A DNA stretch of 64,000 nucleotides. It comes from Dehalobacterium formicoaceticum. GTDB lineage: Bacteria > Bacillota > Dehalobacteriia > Dehalobacteriales > Dehalobacteriaceae. Under the pieces are notes generated by a model that saw only the letters and a program-made list of their open reading frames with translations, searched no databases and was not told where the DNA came from. The translations under genes and the position numbers were made by a program. Where the stretch lies: contig NZ_CP022121.1 in the NCBI RefSeq assembly GCF_002224645.1, forward strand, positions 2,486,501-2,550,500, written 5' to 3'. This document shows positions 56,724 to 64,000 of this stretch, in pieces (the stretch's first letter is position 1; every line of letters begins with the position of its first letter).

Positions 56724-57626
56724 ATGTATCTTAGTATTTTTTTGGGGACAGTAGAACAAGGGCTGCTCTGGTCGCTGATGGTTTTAGGTATTTATATGAC
56801 TTACCGGGTACTGGACTATGCCGATTTAACAGTAGAAGGCAGTTTCACCTTGGGCGCAGCCATGGCTGCCAGACTAATTTTTGACGGTTATGATCCGGTT
56901 CTTGCCACTTTGTTAGCCATCTTCAGCGGTGCCATTGCCGGGGTGATTACCGGAATTCTTCATACCCAGTTTCGTATTGCCCCGCTCCTTTCCGGTATTC
57001 TCAGTATGATTGCCCTTTACTCCATTAATCTGCGCATCATAGGGAAGGCGAATATTTCCCTTTTACGTCTGGATACGGTGATCAGTAAGATCACGGCAAT
57101 GGGGGTACCGGAAGATTGGTCCGTGCTGGTCATGGGTATTTTCGTTGCCGCAGCGGTAGTGGTAATTTTATGGTTGTTTCTCAATACAGAAATAGGTCTT
57201 GCCATGCGAGCCACCGGTGATAATCCCCAAATGATCAGAAGCCTGGGCGCAAATACCAATGTCATGAAAATTATCGGCCTCAGCCTTAGCAATGCCCTGG
57301 TGGCTTTATCCGGTGCTTTGGTAGCTCAATATCAGAATTTCGCTGATGTGGGTATGGGAATCGGGACGATTGTCGTTGGTCTGGCTTCGGTTATTATCGG
57401 TGAGGTGCTCTTTGGGACAAAAAGCGTCATACGTACTTTAATTGCCGTGGTCTTAGGTTCCCTTGTCTATCGTATGGTGGTGGCCGGGGTATTGCAGATG
57501 GGCTTGAACCCAAATGATCTTCGGCTTTTAACCGCATTAATCGTAACCCTGGCTTTGGCTTCACCTATTTTAAAAGAAAAGATACGGAATTTGCTCGCCT
57601 CCAAAAGGAGTGAAGATAATGCTTAA
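56724..57626 (+). CDS. ABC transporter permease (TrpY type)
   Basis: 300 residues, about eight to nine membrane helices, branched-chain-permease-like family. The opening segment [32 protein letters not shown] and the cytoplasmic loop [35 protein letters not shown] are typical. It overlaps the ATPase gene by eight bases. Confidence 0.92.
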   Translation: MYLSIFLGTVEQGLLWSLMVLGIYMTYRVLDYADLTVEGSFTLGAAMAARLIFDGYDPVLATLLAIFSGAIAGVITGILHTQFRIAPLLSGILSMIALYSINLRIIGKANISLLRLDTVISKITAMGVPEDWSVLVMGIFVAAAVVVILWLFLNTEIGLAMRATGDNPQMIRSLGANTNVMKIIGLSLSNALVALSGALVAQYQNFADVGMGIGTIVVGLASVIIGEVLFGTKSVIRTLIAVVLGSLVYRMVVAGVLQMGLNPNDLRLLTALIVTLALASPILKEKIRNLLASKRSEDNA

Positions 57627-58412
57627 GTTAAAAAATATTTATAAAACCTTCAATGCCGGAAGTGTCAATGAAAAACCTGCTTTAAACGGAGTAGATTTAC
57701 ATTTGGAACCAGGGGATTTTGTCACGGTGATCGGAGGAAACGGGGCAGGAAAATCCACTCTTTTAAATATTATTGCCGGGTTTTTCCTGTAGACCGAGGG
57801 AACATTACCTTGGATGGCGTAACCATCAATAAATGCAGGGAACATGAAAGGGCGAAATTTATCAGCCGGGTTTTTCAGGATCCGATGTTGGGCACGGCCG
57901 CTTCCATGACCATCGAAGAGAATCTTTCCATGGCCTTCCGTCGAGGAAAGAAGAGAAGTCTCAGATGGGGCATTGCCAAAAAAGAATTGGATCTTTACCG
58001 TGACCATCTGGCTCAGCTGGAACTGGGCTTGGAAAACCGGTTAAAGGCCAAGGTGGGGTTGTTGTCGGGTGGGCAGCGTCAGGCACTGACATTATTAATG
58101 GCCACCATCATTAGCCCCAAGCTGCTTCTGTTGGATGAACACTCGGCAGCCCTTGACCCCAAAACTGCGGGAAAGGTTTTGGAGTTGACAGAAAAAATCA
58201 TTAATACCCATGACCTGACAACTCTTATGGTCACTCATAACATGCGAGATGCCCTGAAATACGGAAATCGTACCATTATGATGCATGAAGGAAGGATTAT
58301 CCTTGACCTGAAAGCCAAGGAAAAGCAAAATACCAGTGTGGATGACTTATTGAAAATGTTTGAACGGGCAAGCGGAGATTCCATCAATAACGACCGCATG
58401 CTTCTCGCCTAA
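57619..58412 (+). pseudogene. ABC transporter ATPase (TrpZ type), single-base frameshift
   Basis: The first frame (ATG 57619, AAAGGAG upstream) gives Walker A (GGNGAGKST) and stops after LNIIAGFFL. The second resumes as NITLDGVTINKCREHERAKFISRVFQDP with signature LSGGQRQAL, Walker B LLLLDEHSAALDP and the switch histidine VTHN. The break lies in a T run at 57781-57785; one added T gives [15 protein letters not shown]. All motifs are intact, so a homopolymer sequencing error is as likely as a real mutation. Confidence 0.88.
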
Positions 58413-58430
58413 GTAGGCCTAAGTAAATCG

Positions 58431-58464
58431 AAAAAACCCCCAAGCTTCGGCATGGGGGTTTTAT
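58431..58464 (+). terminator. Intrinsic terminator after the ABC operon
   Basis: AAAACCCCCAAGC/GGCATGGGGGTTTT stem around a TTC loop, with T residues following. The A-rich left arm allows it to serve the convergent minus-strand gene as well. Confidence 0.8.
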
Positions 58465-58513
58465 TTTTAGCCAATATCATTGCGGACATAGCAGGCAGCA
58501 TACAAAATGCTAT

Positions 58514-58819
58514 TTAATGAAGGGTAGGATTAATCGTCTGCACTGTTTCCGGCCGTTTAAGGGCATGTTGGGTATTTTTGATGACCTTTAGGGTGTCATG
58601 AAGCTGTTCCTGGGCCTCTTGCAGCTTGAATCGATCATCGGCACTAGCCTTGCCCAAAACGGTTTGCATCGTCCAGGTCTGCCTTTGAGCATTTGCTACC
58701 TCTTGTTCAGCCTGTTGCATTTCCTCGGGAAAAGGGCTATTATGAGCAGTGAGGAAGGTTTGTCGGGCTTTCTCTGCGGCTTCTAGAGTCCGCTGTAATT
58801 CTTGGTTTTGATATTCCAT
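58514..58819 (-). CDS. Small helical protein, unknown
   Basis: 101 residues, almost entirely charged and glutamine-rich alpha-helix with heptad-like spacing (YQNQELQRTLEAAEKARQTF; EMQQAEQEVANAQRQTW; KLQEAQEQLHDTLKVIKN). GGAGGTG lies about 11 bases upstream of the ATG on the minus strand. No family recognised; the composition resembles small spore or coiled-coil proteins of Clostridia. Convergent with the ABC operon. Confidence 0.7.
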   Translation of the reverse strand: MEYQNQELQRTLEAAEKARQTFLTAHNSPFPEEMQQAEQEVANAQRQTWTMQTVLGKASADDRFKLQEAQEQLHDTLKVIKNTQHALKRPETVQTINPTLH

Positions 58820-58923
58820 TTAAATATACACACCTCCAGACAAGTTAATAAAAATAATTCTTGCACTAATAACTAATTTGTGTGGAGACGAAATTTATTA
58901 TACTGGCATTTTAACCCTTCGGG

Positions 58924-59004
58924 ATGGAAGAAGTATTAGCAATAGTTTCATTAATGGCACTGATTGCATTAATTGGTAATAATGGCAATAAGGAGGCAAT
59001 ATGA
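58924..59004 (+). CDS. 26-residue hydrophobic micropeptide overlapping cobW
   Basis: ATG 58924 opens MEEVLAIVSLMALIALIG followed by a polar tail and stops within the cobW start (ATGA overlap). The hydrophobic run could form one membrane helix, or the peptide may serve only to couple translation. The ribosome site ahead of it is weak, while AAGGAGG near its end serves cobW. Uncertain. Confidence 0.35.
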   Translation: MEEVLAIVSLMALIALIGNNGNKEAI

Positions 59005-60035
59005 CAAATATGGTAAAAATTGATATCATCTCCGGCTTTCTGGGAGCAGGCAAGACGACCCTGATTAACAAGTTGCTCCAGGAAGCATATATTGGTGAGA
59101 AAATCGCTCTTTTGGAAAACGAATTTGGCGAAATCGCGATCGACAGCGATCTTTTTGCCGACTACGATATTAAGGTGAAGGAAATCGCAAACGGCTGTAT
59201 TTGCTGCACCCTGCAAGGCGACTTCATTAAAGGGATCCATGAGCTGGTGAGGGAATATGCACCTGACCGCATCATCATTGAGCCCACCGGCATCAGTCAT
59301 CTTAAGGATACGATATACGCTTGCAACGAAGCAGCCCGGGATGCAGATATTCAGTTAAACTGTATTATCACAGTGGTAGACGCGGCCATGTTCCCGGTTT
59401 TTATGGATGTGAGCGGAGAATTTTACCGCCAACAGGTGGTTGACGGACGAACCATTGTCCTAAGTGCCGTCCAAAACCTGGAAGAGAATGACGACCTGGA
59501 TGAAATCATTTCCGGCATCAGGGCACTAAATCCGACAGCACCGATCATTGCCGAACCCTATGATGAGATAGATGGGCTGGAGCTTTTGCAGATGGCGGAG
59601 GAATCGGGGATGCTGAAGGAATGCCGGCACGATCATGAACATAATCACGATCACGATCACAACTGTGACGGTGATCACGACCAGGATAATAACCAGGATC
59701 ATCTTCAACCCCGGCAGGATAATGAGGGCTTCCGCTCCTGCTCCTTTAGGACAGACAAAGTCTGGACTGAGGCGGAAATCAGTGAGCTTTTCCAAAAGCT
59801 GACCGAAAGCAGCAGCGGATTGATTTTTCGTGCCAAGGGCTTTTTGAACACCGAGTCGGGCATGGTTAAGGTAAATTTCGTCTATGGCCGGGGTGAAATC
59901 ATACCCTCTACCTACACAGGTCCCGGCAAGTTCGTGATTATCGGTAAAGATCTGGCAGAAACCACTTTGGAAAAATTGTTTCCTGGAAACAGCGCTGATC
60001 AAAAACTATTTAATGTAAGGACGATAAGAAGCTGA
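59001..60035 (+). CDS. CobW/COG0523-family metallochaperone GTPase
   Basis: 344 residues. Walker A SGFLGAGKTT (11-20), the metal-binding CxCC motif C66-x-C68-C69 (NGCICCTL), ENEFGE, and a guanine-specificity region. A histidine-aspartate-rich linker (about 210-235) can store metal. The C-terminal domain (FRTDKVWTEAEISELFQ ... VIIGKDLAETTLEKLF) is shared with the fusion protein at 51255. CobW GTPases deliver zinc, cobalt or iron to client enzymes; a cobalamin or zinc methyltransferase client would fit this genome, by inference. AAGGAGG precedes the ATG. Confidence 0.92.
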   Translation: MTNMVKIDIISGFLGAGKTTLINKLLQEAYIGEKIALLENEFGEIAIDSDLFADYDIKVKEIANGCICCTLQGDFIKGIHELVREYAPDRIIIEPTGISHLKDTIYACNEAARDADIQLNCIITVVDAAMFPVFMDVSGEFYRQQVVDGRTIVLSAVQNLEENDDLDEIISGIRALNPTAPIIAEPYDEIDGLELLQMAEESGMLKECRHDHEHNHDHDHNCDGDHDQDNNQDHLQPRQDNEGFRSCSFRTDKVWTEAEISELFQKLTESSSGLIFRAKGFLNTESGMVKVNFVYGRGEIIPSTYTGPGKFVIIGKDLAETTLEKLFPGNSADQKLFNVRTIRS

Positions 60036-60153
60036 AAAAAAAGGCAGTAAGACTCCCCCAAAAAATTATGAGAACATAGAACTGGCATGATTGCTACTCT
60101 GAATCTTTACATTAATATCTTTTCCATATATAATGATCTTGTAGGATGGTTGA

Positions 60154-60218
60154 TTAGTAGTTAGTGGTTAGTGGTTAGTGGTTAGTAGTTAGTTGGTCAG
60201 TTGGACGGTTGGTCGGTT
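60154..60218. repeat. Short tandem TTAGTGG-like repeats
   Basis: Degenerate tandem array of TTAGTGG/TTAGTAG units running into GTTGGTCAGTTGGACGGTTGG-like repeats, in the leader of the DAHP synthase gene. Such low-complexity DNA can slip during replication. The 60036-60280 gap holds nothing else I recognise. Confidence 0.6.
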
Positions 60219-60289
60219 GTATTAATAGTAAATGGTTTAACAGTAGAACGGTAGGATGGTAGAAAGGGGCAATTTCTTTTATGAAATTA

Positions 60290-60317
60290 TGCACTTCTAT
60301 CTGGAGTGCTTTTTTTA
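60290..60317 (+). terminator. Attenuator-like hairpin ahead of the DAHP synthase
   Basis: GCACTTC-TATCT-GGAGTGC stem followed by seven T, located 54 bases before the gene start. The layout resembles the terminator half of a T-box. A degenerate AGGATGGTAGAAAG lies upstream (about 60250) but is not a convincing T-box. The hairpin lies inside a short open frame that contains Trp and Phe-Phe codons, so ribosome-mediated attenuation is another option. Confidence 0.6.
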
Positions 60318-60370
60318 TTTCTCTTATTTCTTCCTCTTACCAAACAACAAATAAAAAGGTGGTGTCTTTC

Positions 60371-61402
60371 ATGGGTTTTAAATGTATCAGGCCTATCCCT
60401 ACACCGGATGAAGTCAAAGAAGAGTTGCCACTCAGCAGTTCAGCCCTGGAAACAAAAGAGAAGCGGGACCGGTGCATTCGGGAGGTCTTTGAAAATAAGT
60501 CTGATAAAAAGATTATCATCATTGGACCGTGTTCTGCGGACAATGAAGATTCCGTCATGGATTATATGGTTCGTTTAGCGGCACTTGCTGATCAGGTATC
60601 AGACAAACTGATTCTGATACCGCGCATTTATACCAACAAACCGCGCACAACGGGGGAGGGGTACAAAGGCATGCTTCATCAGCCGGATATCTGTGACGAA
60701 CCGAACATGCATAAAGGTATTTACAGCATCAGAAAGCTGCATAAGAGGCTGATCGAAGAAACCGGATTGACTGCTGCTGATGAAATGCTTTACCCGGAAA
60801 ACTGCAGATATTTAGATGATATTCTGGCCTACCATGCTGTGGGTGCCCGTTCCGTGGAAAACCAGGAGCACCGCCTCATTGCCAGCGGCATTAATGAGCC
60901 CATCGGGATGAAGAACCCCACCAGCGGGGATTTGAATGTGATGCTGAATTCCATTAAGGCTGCCCAATTACCTCATCGCTTCATTTTAAATGGCTTTGAA
61001 GTACAGACTGACGGCAATCCCTTGGCTCATGCCATCCTAAGGGGAGCTATCAATCATTATGGCACGAACATACCAAATTACCATTACGAAGACCTGGTTA
61101 AGCTGTCCGAAAGGTATTTAGCAGGCGGACAAAAAAATCCGGCCGTGATTGTGGACAGTAATCATGCCAACTCTATGAAAAATTGGCAGGAGCAGCCCAG
61201 AATCGCCAAAGAAGTCATGCATCATGCCAGGAGCTCGGAAACAGTCAACCGCATGGTTAAAGGCTTAATGATTGAAAGTTATCTGATGGACGGCGCTCAA
61301 CCGGAAACAGGGACAAACTACGGCCAGTCAATTACGGACGGTTGCCTTGGCTGGGAGAAAACAGAACGATTGGTCCTGGAGCTTGCCGATATGGTGCGAT
61401 AA
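60371..61402 (+). CDS. 3-deoxy-7-phosphoheptulonate (DAHP) synthase, AroFGH type
   Basis: 343 residues from ATG 60371, supported by AAAGGTGGTG upstream; an open frame from 60281 crosses the attenuator and is probably leader. First step of the shikimate pathway: PEP + erythrose-4-phosphate. Class I motifs: IIIIGPCSADNEDSVMDY, LIPRIYTNKPRTTGEGYKGM, GARSVENQEHRLIASGI, GMKNPTSGDLNVM, VIVDSNHANSMKNW. Placed downstream of the aromatic amino acid genes, with its own leader. Confidence 0.95.
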   Translation: MGFKCIRPIPTPDEVKEELPLSSSALETKEKRDRCIREVFENKSDKKIIIIGPCSADNEDSVMDYMVRLAALADQVSDKLILIPRIYTNKPRTTGEGYKGMLHQPDICDEPNMHKGIYSIRKLHKRLIEETGLTAADEMLYPENCRYLDDILAYHAVGARSVENQEHRLIASGINEPIGMKNPTSGDLNVMLNSIKAAQLPHRFILNGFEVQTDGNPLAHAILRGAINHYGTNIPNYHYEDLVKLSERYLAGGQKNPAVIVDSNHANSMKNWQEQPRIAKEVMHHARSSETVNRMVKGLMIESYLMDGAQPETGTNYGQSITDGCLGWEKTERLVLELADMVR

Positions 61403-61415
61403 GTGCGAAAAAATA

Positions 61416-61455
61416 AAAAAATCCACATCCTCTTAGAGGGACGTGGATTTTTTTA
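61416..61455 (+). terminator. Intrinsic terminator after the DAHP synthase
   Basis: AAAATCCACATCCTC/GGGACGTGGATTTT stem around TTAGA with a run of seven T, 14 bases after the stop. Confidence 0.85.
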
Positions 61456-61490
61456 TCAAACCTCTTGTGCCCTTGTCCAGCTTTAAAGTT

Positions 61491-61646
61491 TTATACTTTT
61501 TGCCCGTTAACAAAAACATTACCGCTTGGGTCTGCACTAATATCCAAATAATCTCCGTCAAGATCAAGAGCGACTAAAAGAGTATGAACAGCACTTGCCG
61601 CGGCTCCCTCAGCAAAAGCGGGGGATATTATTTTATCAACCCTTAC
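61491..61646 (-). pseudogene. Gene fragment without start codon
   Basis: On the minus strand an open stretch of 51 codons reads VDKIISPAFAEGAAASAVHT, LDLDGDYLDISADPSGNVF and VNGQKV before a stop, which looks like genuine protein. It is closed upstream by an in-frame TAA and has no ATG, GTG or TTG. No family recognised. Most likely the 3' remnant of a lost gene. Confidence 0.4.
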
Positions 61647-61737
61647 TTACCGGGGGCTGATACTTAATTCCCTATAAAAATTAAAAACTTTACGAATGTC
61701 CTTCATTAACGAGAATATACTATAATGATGGGAGGGG

Positions 61738-61983
61738 ATTAAAATAAATCAATGGCTCAAAAGTTTAAAAACGGATACACCTCAAGAGGGCTTTGAATTA
61801 GCGATCAAACTTTCACAAAAAGGTGTGGAGTATACACAACCCTCTGAGGAAATACGGAAAAAATTACGTCCAAAATATTCAAAGAACGCAGATAGTCTGA
61901 TATTGGCGTCACAAGTAGTTGCGATAAACTTTCAAACAGTGGCTGCAGCTAATAACTACTGGAGAGATAGTTATAAAGCATAA
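61738..61983 (+). CDS. Small protein with a non-canonical start
   Basis: An 81-codon open stretch reading INQWLKSLKTDTPQEGFELA, KGVEYTQPSEEIRKKLRPKY and AINFQTVAAANNYWRDSYKA, preceded by TATACTATAAT and GGGAGGGG (61730-61737). Between the upstream in-frame TGA and the conserved-looking part there is no ATG, GTG or TTG, so it would need ATT (61738) or ATA (61744), or one G removed from the GGGG run to join ATGATG. No family recognised. Confidence 0.45.
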   Translation: MKINQWLKSLKTDTPQEGFELAIKLSQKGVEYTQPSEEIRKKLRPKYSKNADSLILASQVVAINFQTVAAANNYWRDSYKA

Positions 61984-62136
61984 GGGGTAATTGGCTTAGG
62001 GCTTCACTTTTACGCAAAGCCACTTATTTCTGCATATTAGCTGCAACATCTTGTCCTAACCAAATCCAGATGGAGAAGGTTTTTAAACTGAAGAAAAAAT
62101 AAAAATATGATAAAACCCATGAAAATGGCTTGGTTA

Positions 62137-62158
62137 AGCCCTTCTCAAGGGTTTTTTT
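62137..62158 (+). terminator. Short intrinsic terminator
   Basis: CCCTT-CTC-AAGGG followed by seven T. It could end the small gene at 61738. The rest of 61984-62311 appears non-coding. Confidence 0.6.
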
Positions 62159-62311
62159 AACATAGCTTAGGTAAGTATCTTTCATGAAATAGGAGTCAAC
62201 AATCCTGGGAATAATTCGAAAAATAAAATTGCAGGATTTTCTCAATGATTAAAGAAATGATATCGATATGAAATTCTGATAGAAATTCAATTTGACGGAG
62301 GAAAAGCAACA

Positions 62312-62959
62312 ATGAATAAAACCAGAATCCTGGCCTGCCGAACAATGGAAGATGAGATCATGGAGATTTTGCCACAGGACATTGATTCCGAGTTTCTAGA
62401 GTACGGGCTGCACAACACTCCGGATAAGCTGCGCCTGGAACTGCAGCAAAAGATAGACGCATCCGAAAACTATGATCATTTGCTTTTTGGTTATGGCCTG
62501 TGCTCAAATGGGGTAGTAGGGCTGAAGACAGACAGGCATACTTTTGTGGTGCCACGGGTGCATGATTGCATTAGTCTATTAATAGGCTCAAAAAAGCAGT
62601 ATGATATAGAGTTTGATCAATATCCTGCTACTTATTATCTCAGCAGAGGCTGGATCAAGCAAGAAGGGGATCCCTTATCCAGTTATTATAAATATCGGGA
62701 TCAATACGGTGAAGAGAACGCCCTTTGGCTGATAGGGGAGGAGTACAAGAATTATCAACGGGTGGTGTATATTCATACGGTGGGAGACTCTGCAGAGTAT
62801 GTGAAATACAGTCAGGAAGTGGCGGATTTTCTTAAAGTAATACATGTTGAGATGCAGGGATCCCTCAGCTATTTTGAGAAATTACTAAACCAGGAGTGGG
62901 AGGAGGAGTTTCTCGTAATACCTCCCGGAAAAACAGTTACAACAAATAGTTTTTTATGA
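62312..62959 (+). CDS. DUF1638 family protein
   Basis: 215 residues, recognised as DUF1638 by TRILACRTMEDEIMEILP, LLFGYGLCSNGVVGLKTDRHTFVVPRVHDCISLLIGSKKQY, and TYYLSRGWIKQEGDPLSSY. DUF1638 genes are typically found beside corrinoid methyltransferase genes and RamA-type activators; the biochemical role is unknown. GGAGG is nine bases upstream. It precedes the MtrA-like gene on the same strand, probably in one operon. Confidence 0.85.
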   Translation: MNKTRILACRTMEDEIMEILPQDIDSEFLEYGLHNTPDKLRLELQQKIDASENYDHLLFGYGLCSNGVVGLKTDRHTFVVPRVHDCISLLIGSKKQYDIEFDQYPATYYLSRGWIKQEGDPLSSYYKYRDQYGEENALWLIGEEYKNYQRVVYIHTVGDSAEYVKYSQEVADFLKVIHVEMQGSLSYFEKLLNQEWEEEFLVIPPGKTVTTNSFL

Positions 62960-63066
62960 TGCATTTTGGAATATGAATTAACTTCGCAAAATCAGTGCTT
63001 AAAAAGCAATTCTCAGGAACTATATTACCTGCGGTTATAACTATATCATACCAGGAGATGGAAGCA

Positions 63067-64000
63067 TTGGCAGAGATCAATTCCATTAAAGAATTACGAG
63101 AGCAACTCCAAAGGGCAATGAGCCTTTCTAAATGCAGGAAGTGCGGATGCATGGAGGAGACTTTAAAAACATTGAAGATAGAACTCTCAAAATCCAAAAA
63201 AGACCAAGATAATTTCCCTGATTTATTCGAGCCATTATCGGCGTTATTGAATGAGGTAGAAAATGCACTTAATAAAATGGATCCCATTGAATATACCTGA
63301 CTGGGATGTAAACAATGCTGGTCAGCAGAAATTACGAATACTTTTACAGAAACCTTTCCCAGGTTAAATGGAATACATTCCATAGAAACTATTCTCGGTA
63401 ACAGCAGTGATTCCGGCTGTCTTCCTGCAATTGGCGAGTATCACCTGTTATCAATAGGCAAAAATTATCCGGTGGCCATATCCACCTTGGGCAATTCAGA
63501 GCTTGCTGATAAAATTTCGGAGTTAAAATCAAATGGCTTAAGTATTGTGGGTAAAACAGAAACCGAAAACATCGGTGTCGAAAAGATAATCAAAAATATC
63601 CTGGCAGTACCTTCGATTAAATATCTGATGTTATGCGGTGCAGATTCTGAGGGGCACTACAGCGGCAACACGTTGCTGTCTCTTTGGGAAAACGGCGTTG
63701 ATCATAAAATGCGCGTTATTGCTTCAAAAGGGAAAAATCCTGTTTTATCAAATTCGTCACCGCAGGAAGTAGATGTTTTTCGCAATCAGATAGAAGTTAT
63801 TGATATGATTGGCTGTGAGGATTTAAGCAAAATTTTAGAGAGCTTAGGAGAGCTGTCCGAAAAGGCTGAAAATAGCTGTAATTCTAATAGCAATTCTATT
63901 GATAACTGTACATTAGAAAATGAAGAAACTGAAAAACCGTTAATCCTATCCTTTGATACAGTTAAAACGGTTAAAACATTTGATACCGTTGAAACAATTG
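63067..64000 (+). CDS. MtrA-like methyltransferase subunit, candidate selenoprotein (in-frame UGA; runs off the window)
   Basis: One reading frame continues across TGA 63298-63300 to the window end. N-terminal part: a helical region with C-x-x-C-x-C (KCRKCGCMEE) and DPIEYT; then U-L-G-C-K-Q-C-W. After that comes a domain like subunit A of tetrahydromethanopterin S-methyltransferase: YPVAISTLGNSELADKI, IVGKTETENIGVEKIIKNIL, YLMLCGADSEGHYSGNTLLSLWENGVD, IDMIGCEDL. As I recall, related bacterial proteins have cysteine where the UGA falls (Y-x-C-L-G-C), the mark of a selenocysteine site. Start: TTG 63067 has AGGAG nine bases upstream; GTG 62995 is the longer choice without one. The tail is Asn/Ser-rich. 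MtrA-like proteins bind corrinoid, fitting the DUF1638 neighbour. Confidence 0.8.
63298..63335 (+). promoter_or_regulatory. UGA codon and SECIS element of the MtrA-like gene
   Basis: Nineteen bases after the UGA comes a GGUC loop in the apical hairpin UGC-UGGUCA-GCA (63316-63327), almost the same as the UGC-AGGUCU-GCA apex of E. coli fdhF, where the GGU is 18 bases after the UGA. A second lower stem GTAA/TTAC (63308-63311 and 63332-63335) closes the element. Sequence, loop and distance all fit SelB recognition. Confidence 0.8.

Noticed and set aside
60281-60370. N-terminal extension of the DAHP synthase as real protein
   Set aside because: It would translate through a terminator hairpin, has low-complexity composition, and the family normally starts near residue 31 of the longer frame where a ribosome site is present.
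62024-62245. A 73-codon minus-strand open frame
   Set aside because: No ribosome site and unusual composition; it overlaps a plus-strand terminator. Probably chance.

Overview
The window looks like a chromosomal segment of a low-GC, anaerobic, spore-forming Firmicute of the Clostridia (Peptococcaceae or Desulfitobacterium-like, inferred). The pointers are a gerA-type germination operon, gatCAB, T-box leaders, AGGAGG ribosome-binding sites, corrinoid methyl-transfer genes with a RamA-type activator, and two genes that read through UGA as selenocysteine.

Layout. 1-12437 is the adaptation end of a CRISPR-Cas locus: the cas1 3' end, cas2, a leader, and a very large array (134 repeats counted by hand, 133 spacers). 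An IS21-family element (4916-7587, istA-istB) sits inside spacer 60; its ends and a 6-bp target duplication can be read to the base. The far end of the array fuses into a broken alcohol dehydrogenase gene. 12925-16348 holds a TrpD-like gene, a small companion and a secreted subtilase with a dockerin. 16361-20536 (minus) is a germinant-receptor operon, followed by gatCAB on plus. 24080 is a HesB-like selenoprotein. Then come a two-component system, ymaF, and a minus-strand MoxR-DUF58-transglutaminase operon (28212-32545).

33438-41174 is a corrinoid methyl-transfer cluster: an HgdB/double-cubane-type protein, four URO-D/MtaA-type genes (one decayed, one frameshifted), a corrinoid protein and its ATP-dependent reductive activator. 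A MetQNI-type ABC transporter follows. 44778-52514 holds a copper-amine-oxidase-N secreted protein, a second two-component system, a methyltransferase, a hydrolase, a lipoprotein, and an unusual fusion of two PhnB-like domains to the C-terminal domain of a CobW metallochaperone. The parent CobW gene lies at 59001.

52608-61402 is aromatic amino acid metabolism: trpBA on minus behind a Trp (UGG specifier) T-box, a divergent T-box-controlled TrpX-type ABC transporter, and a DAHP synthase. The right edge has a DUF1638 gene followed by an MtrA-like methyltransferase-subunit gene. That gene carries an in-frame UGA in a U-x-x-C motif with a textbook bacterial SECIS hairpin behind it. I consider this the most exciting item in the window.

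Three otherwise intact genes (trpB, an URO-D gene, an ABC ATPase) each lack one base in a short homopolymer. These may be assembly errors, so I mark them as broken with that caveat.
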